From Casuarius casuarius (taxonomy: Eukaryota > Chordata > Aves > Casuariiformes > Casuariidae), in the NCBI GenBank assembly GCA_003342895.1, contig PTFA01000408.1, positions 155,247 to 219,246 of the forward strand: DNA of 64,000 bases. The letters are read 5' to 3'. Both the position numbers and the translations under genes were made by a program. The first letter of the stretch is position 1. Every line of letters begins with the position of its first letter. This document shows positions 61,401 to 64,000 of the stretch, in pieces. The notes beneath the pieces are model-generated. The model was not told where the DNA came from. It ran no database searches and was given only the letters and a program-made list of their open reading frames with translations.

Positions 61401-63394
61401 AAGCAAAAAAAATGTGTTCTGTTGCTCTTTACAGAAAAACTGACTTTTCACTGATGTGAGTAAATGTTCCTGCATTTAGTTCCTACAAAGGTCTGAGCTC
61501 TGATTTTACAGAGCCACGTGGTTTTAAACTGCTTCATAAGTTTATTGTGAAGAGCTCTCCCTCACTCAGAGGTTCCCACCACTATTGAATAGCAGCTCTG
61601 TTACCTGTGAAGCAATTACTAAACTGCAGCAGAATTACAGGCTAGAGTTGTCTGGGAAAACTGTCTTGAGTTGTCTGGGATTGCTTCTCTTAAAAATTCA
61701 CTACTGCTGCAGAAGTCGTGAGCAGCAGTTTTAGTCTCTTCTCCTATGCTGTAGTTTGAGATAGTCTCGCTGTACTTTAGTGTAAGATGTTGGGAGTGAC
61801 TCTGGGTGGTGGTGTGAGGGACTGGCTGGCGTAGACATCTTTGGGTGGACCCTTCCGAACTTAGATGCTGTCAGACTCTTTCATGTGACTGTAGGTATTA
61901 ACTCATCATTGACCTATCCAGTGAGAAATTGTTCCATATTTATTGCATTCCATCTAATCTTTTAAATGAAGTAGAGATGCAAGAAGTGCATGTCCATGAC
62001 ATAGCAAGCCTGTTTCTCCTAGTAAGTGAGGTGTTTGTTGAACAGTGTTTAATTGTTCACGTTTTAGTTTAATATTTTAAATCTTTCTACTGTGGTGTTC
62101 TTTTTAGAGTTGAAAGACTCTCTATCTCGTATGGGATCTGATCTGAAACAGGGTTTTATCAGCTCTTTGAAGAGTGCATGGCAGACCCTTAATGAATTTG
62201 CACGTGCTCATACTTCTTCAACTCAGCTACAAGCAGAACTGGAGAAAGTAGCTAACCAAATACAAGAGGAAGAAGAAAAGCAAGTAGTGGAAGGTATGTA
62301 GACATATTGTTGGCTTTCTTATAATTTATCGATCTCAGTTTAGAAGAAACTTGACCCTCCTAGTGATTGTTCAGTATTGATTATCATGACCCTGTTAAGC
62401 CCATGTGTTTTCAGAATATTAATGTTAAATGTAAGATCTACGGCAGCATCTCTGTGTCTTTTTATGAAAGTATAAATGTTAACAGCTTTTATTGAAGGAT
62501 GTTTTAGACTTGAGTTTGTATAATTTTTCAACTCAACTTTCTGTCAGAAGGGCAGGTTTCTAAATCATTGTTTTCTTTCCTCTAAGACCAGATTACTACA
62601 AATAAAAATGTGTTTGTGAGATTCATTCTTTTCAATAACTCGTTTGTGAGATTCATTCTTCTAAATAATGTTCTGCTGAGTAATGGGATAAGTTGAGAGG
62701 CCTGAGCATGTGTTCTAACAGAAATAAAGTGCTCCTGAGGAAAATCTACATGCGTTGGATATAAATATTGTTACTAGTGATACCAAGGGCAGGCTTCCCA
62801 GTTGTGAATTATCGGTGTTTTGTAATGCTAGCTTTGCCTATACTTGCAAAGAAAAAACCTGCCCTCTAGTTTAAACTGAGACTAGTTATAGATTCCGTGC
62901 AAGTGGGGTGTAAAAGTGAATTATTCCAAGTTATTTACTTGTGGAATGAGTGGATCAGTTTGTGTATGGACACTGGGGTTTGCTTTTTAAATTACTGAGC
63001 TACTCCACTGTGAACTGTTTTTCAAACTCCATTTAAATGTTATGACAGAAATGAACCTATTGTTCCAGTAACCTTTCTGATTCATGCAGTGGTGTGCTAG
63101 TTGGTTGAGGCTATTATTACTGTCTTACTGCAATCACTTGGAAATTATAGTATAGAAGATGAGTGATATTTCTTGACAGTCAGGCAGGCTGTACTTGAAA
63201 ATATTTCACATCTTAAACGTTTTAATTTTAGCTGAAAAGATCGCTGAAAGTCCAGACCCTCCAAAAGATGAAGATTTCTTAGTGAAGGTTGGAAGGCTAA
63301 ATGGAGGACGTCGTATTGATTATGTTCTACAAGAAAAACCAATAGAAAGCTTCAATGAATACCTTTTTGCTTTACAGAGTCATTTGTGCTACTG
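43292..63394 (+). CDS. SEC23IP: SEC23IP (p125A), SEC23-interacting DDHD protein, nearly complete, 17 exons
   Basis: Peripheral protein of ER exit sites that binds SEC23/SEC31 of COPII coats and phosphoinositides; a member of the intracellular phospholipase A1 (DDHD) family. Exons: 43292-43430, 48212-48750, 50184-50367, 51387-51580, 51921-52010, 53400-53520, 54085-54174, 54747-54888, 56517-56725, 57409-57527, 58091-58261, 58572-58667, 58840-59046, 59685-59840, 60591-60693, 62108-62293, 63232-63394. Joined in frame they give 969 residues; human has 1000, so one terminal exon of about 26 codons lies beyond the window. Order: N-terminal region, Pro/Gln-rich SEC23-binding part (exon 2), WWE-like domain (exons 3-5), lipase region with GHSLG (Ser about 568, split over exons 9/10), SAM domain (exons 11-12), DDHD domain (exons 14-17). 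All introns are GT-AG. The start is supported by the family N-terminus. Confidence 0.97.
43539..43582. repeat. 11-bp GC-rich tandem repeat
   Basis: Units GGGCCCGCTGT, GGGCCCGCTGT, GGGCCCACTGT and a partial fourth (GGGCCCGGCGG), followed closely by a duplicated GTCGGGCTGC. It lies within the CpG island, in SEC23IP intron 1. Confidence 0.85.
43800..43819. repeat. poly-T run at the edge of the CpG island
   Basis: Twenty consecutive T in SEC23IP intron 1, marking the change from GC-rich to AT-rich sequence. Confidence 0.85.
48212..48750 (+). CDS. SEC23IP: SEC23IP exon 2, Pro/Gln-rich SEC23-binding region
   Basis: Acceptor CCTCCCAG, donor CAG|GTACAT. About 180 residues beginning [20 protein letters not shown], then Pro-, Ser- and Gln-rich sequence with [19 protein letters not shown] and GYNPYRHT. 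The family uses this low-complexity part to bind SEC23. Confidence 0.95.
50184..50367 (+). CDS. SEC23IP: SEC23IP exon 3, start of WWE-like domain
   Basis: Acceptor ATTTTCAG, donor CTG|GTAGGT, phase 1. Encodes [20 protein letters not shown], then [20 protein letters not shown] and on to LEEVYNS. Confidence 0.95.
51387..51580 (+). CDS. SEC23IP: SEC23IP exon 4, WWE-like domain
   Basis: Acceptor GTCGTAG, donor GAG|GTTAGT. Encodes [20 protein letters not shown], then [20 protein letters not shown] through FSDKLE. Confidence 0.95.
51921..52010 (+). CDS. SEC23IP: SEC23IP exon 5
   Basis: Acceptor GTTTCAG, donor AAG|GTAATA; 30 codons [20 protein letters not shown] then [10 protein letters not shown]. 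Confidence 0.95.
52551..52675. other. assembly gap (125 N)
   Basis: Run of N inside a SEC23IP intron, between a poly-T run (ends 52,550) and a C-rich CCCCTCCCCCC. Exons on both sides join in frame, so no coding sequence is missing. Confidence 0.99.
53400..53520 (+). CDS. SEC23IP: SEC23IP exon 6
   Basis: Acceptor TTCTTCAG, donor ATG|GTATGT, phase 1. Encodes [20 protein letters not shown] then [20 protein letters not shown]. Confidence 0.95.
54085..54174 (+). CDS. SEC23IP: SEC23IP exon 7, start of lipase-like region
   Basis: Acceptor TTAATAG, donor GTG|GTAAGT. Encodes [20 protein letters not shown] then [10 protein letters not shown]. The HGIGP loop is typical of the PA-PLA1/DDHD family. Confidence 0.95.
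54747..54888 (+). CDS. SEC23IP: SEC23IP exon 8
   Basis: Acceptor CTTTACAG, donor CAG|GTGAGT, phase 2. Encodes [20 protein letters not shown] through [15 protein letters not shown]. Confidence 0.95.
56517..56725 (+). CDS. SEC23IP: SEC23IP exon 9, lipase nucleophile motif
   Basis: Acceptor TTCCTAG, donor TAG|GTAATT, phase 1. Encodes [20 protein letters not shown] through [10 protein letters not shown]. The candidate catalytic Ser codon is at 56,719-56,721; the second Gly of GHSLG is completed by the next exon. Confidence 0.95.
57409..57527 (+). CDS. SEC23IP: SEC23IP exon 10
   Basis: Acceptor TTTTCCAG, donor CAG|GTATTT. Encodes [20 protein letters not shown] then [20 protein letters not shown]. 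The first half is conserved, the second half variable. Confidence 0.94.
58091..58261 (+). CDS. SEC23IP: SEC23IP exon 11, first half of SAM domain
   Basis: Acceptor TGTTAAG, donor CTG|GTATAA; 57 codons. A variable acidic linker ([20 protein letters not shown]) is followed by [20 protein letters not shown] then RIDMECL, the start of a SAM domain. Confidence 0.93.
58572..58667 (+). CDS. SEC23IP: SEC23IP exon 12, second half of SAM domain
   Basis: Acceptor TTTTTAAG, donor CAG|GTAAAT; 32 codons [20 protein letters not shown] then [12 protein letters not shown]. Confidence 0.95.
58840..59046 (+). CDS. SEC23IP: SEC23IP exon 13, linker
   Basis: Acceptor TTGATAG, donor CAG|GTGAGA; 69 codons. A Lys/Ala/Gln-rich, probably helical linker ([20 protein letters not shown]) leads into [20 protein letters not shown] then EVGTGQ. 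Confidence 0.94.
59685..59840 (+). CDS. SEC23IP: SEC23IP exon 14, start of DDHD domain
   Basis: Acceptor CTGGTAG, donor CCA|GTGAGT; 52 codons [20 protein letters not shown] through [15 protein letters not shown]. The [14 protein letters not shown] stretch is typical of DDHD domains. Confidence 0.95.
60591..60693 (+). CDS. SEC23IP: SEC23IP exon 15, DDHD domain
   Basis: Acceptor CTTAACAG, donor TGG|GTAAAA, phase 1. Encodes [20 protein letters not shown] then [14 protein letters not shown], with conserved Asp and His of the DDHD core. Confidence 0.95.
62108..62293 (+). CDS. SEC23IP: SEC23IP exon 16, DDHD domain
   Basis: Acceptor CTTTTTAG, donor AAG|GTATGT, phase 1. Encodes [40 protein letters not shown] and a coiled-coil-like [20 protein letters not shown]. 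Confidence 0.95.
62612..62660. repeat. 30-bp direct duplication
   Basis: GTTTGTGAGATTCATTCTT occurs at 62,612-62,630 and again at 62,642-62,660, separated by 11 bases, in a SEC23IP intron. Confidence 0.85.
63232..63394 (+). CDS. SEC23IP: SEC23IP exon 17 (last in window), end of DDHD domain
   Basis: Acceptor AATTTTAG, donor CTG|GTAAGA, phase 2. Encodes [40 protein letters not shown] and [14 protein letters not shown]. The final D of the DDHD signature lies in RIDYVLQ. The terminal exon is not found before 64,000. Confidence 0.95.
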
Positions 63395-64000
63395 GTAAGA
63401 GAAATATTTGTGATTCCTGGTTTTCCTGTGTAACTGTACATTAAATATTGGTTATTGACATGCCTGCCATATGTTTTACTCTTTGCCTGTGACCGATATA
63501 ACAGCTAGAGTTGTTTCCTGTCTTGAGCATTTTATAACAAAAACTTAGATCTCTGTCAAAAATCATGCCCTAATGCTTCACTTCAGGAACATTTTGACGA
63601 AAGTAGCTGTTTGGGTTTTATACATAAATATTTTCAGGCCAATGCAGAAGAGTGAAACATTTGCAGAAGGACCACCCTATTATGCTGCCGAAATAGAAGT
63701 TGTTCTGGTTGTCGATGTGTATGCCTATGATTTAGGACACCTGAGTTTTCTTGTAATCTTTGCTATGTTCTAAAATACTGCATTTTTGAAAAGGAGATTG
63801 CTGAGGTGGGTGTGAGATCCTGTGTCACTTAATCCTGAAACGGTCTCTCATTTGACGGGACATTGCCTTCCTGCACAGGCGTACATAAATCCATCATATT
63901 CTGGATGCTCAATTATTATGTAACTGGGATGATATAAATATTAAGGTGAAAGCATGTATGACATATCTGTCCACTAGCATCTCTGTGAGAAAAATTTCTT

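Noticed and set aside
1..64000. CRISPR arrays, operons, bacterial elements
   Set aside because: The window is clearly vertebrate nuclear DNA with spliced genes; repeats are microsatellites, homopolymers and one CR1.

Overview
This is a vertebrate nuclear genomic window, most likely from a bird. It is AT-rich intronic DNA with small spliced exons, one CpG island and a CR1-type LINE 3' end (about 31,230-31,766) that finishes in the 'TTCTGTGATTCTGTAAG' style tail typical of avian CR1. The proteins are close to mammalian orthologues. Three genes are recognised, in the order seen at human 10q26: INPP5F, MCMBP and SEC23IP. Compact introns (three genes in 64 kb) also fit a bird. The species cannot be told from the sequence.

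Layout. (1) 1-22.8 kb, + strand: the 3' part of INPP5F (SAC2 phosphoinositide phosphatase). Fourteen exons encode the last 903 residues; about 230 N-terminal residues lie upstream of the window. (2) 22.8-25.7 kb: convergent intergenic or overlapping 3'-UTR sequence with simple repeats. (3) 25.9-42.9 kb, - strand: complete MCMBP (MCM-binding protein), 16 coding exons, 634 residues, reconstructed with every exon phase consistent. (4) 42.5-43.8 kb: a CpG island holding a divergent promoter of only 365 bp between the MCMBP and SEC23IP start codons. (5) 43.3 kb to the end, + strand: SEC23IP (p125A, a DDHD/phospholipase-A1-like SEC23 partner), 17 exons encoding 969 residues; the last roughly 26 codons fall beyond the window.

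The genes are functionally separate: endosomal PI4P/phosphoinositide turnover, replication-complex handling, and ER exit-site organisation. What links them is architecture: INPP5F and MCMBP converge tail to tail, while MCMBP and SEC23IP diverge head to head.

The most notable sequence-level observations are an AT-AC, U12-type (minor spliceosome) intron in MCMBP, a 42-nt MCMBP exon one intron upstream of it, and a GC-AG intron in INPP5F directly after the exon with the catalytic CX5R motif. No previously undescribed multi-gene system is visible; this is an ordinary, well-conserved vertebrate synteny block. Assembly gaps lie at 34,435-34,462, 48,017 (one base) and 52,551-52,675, all intronic.
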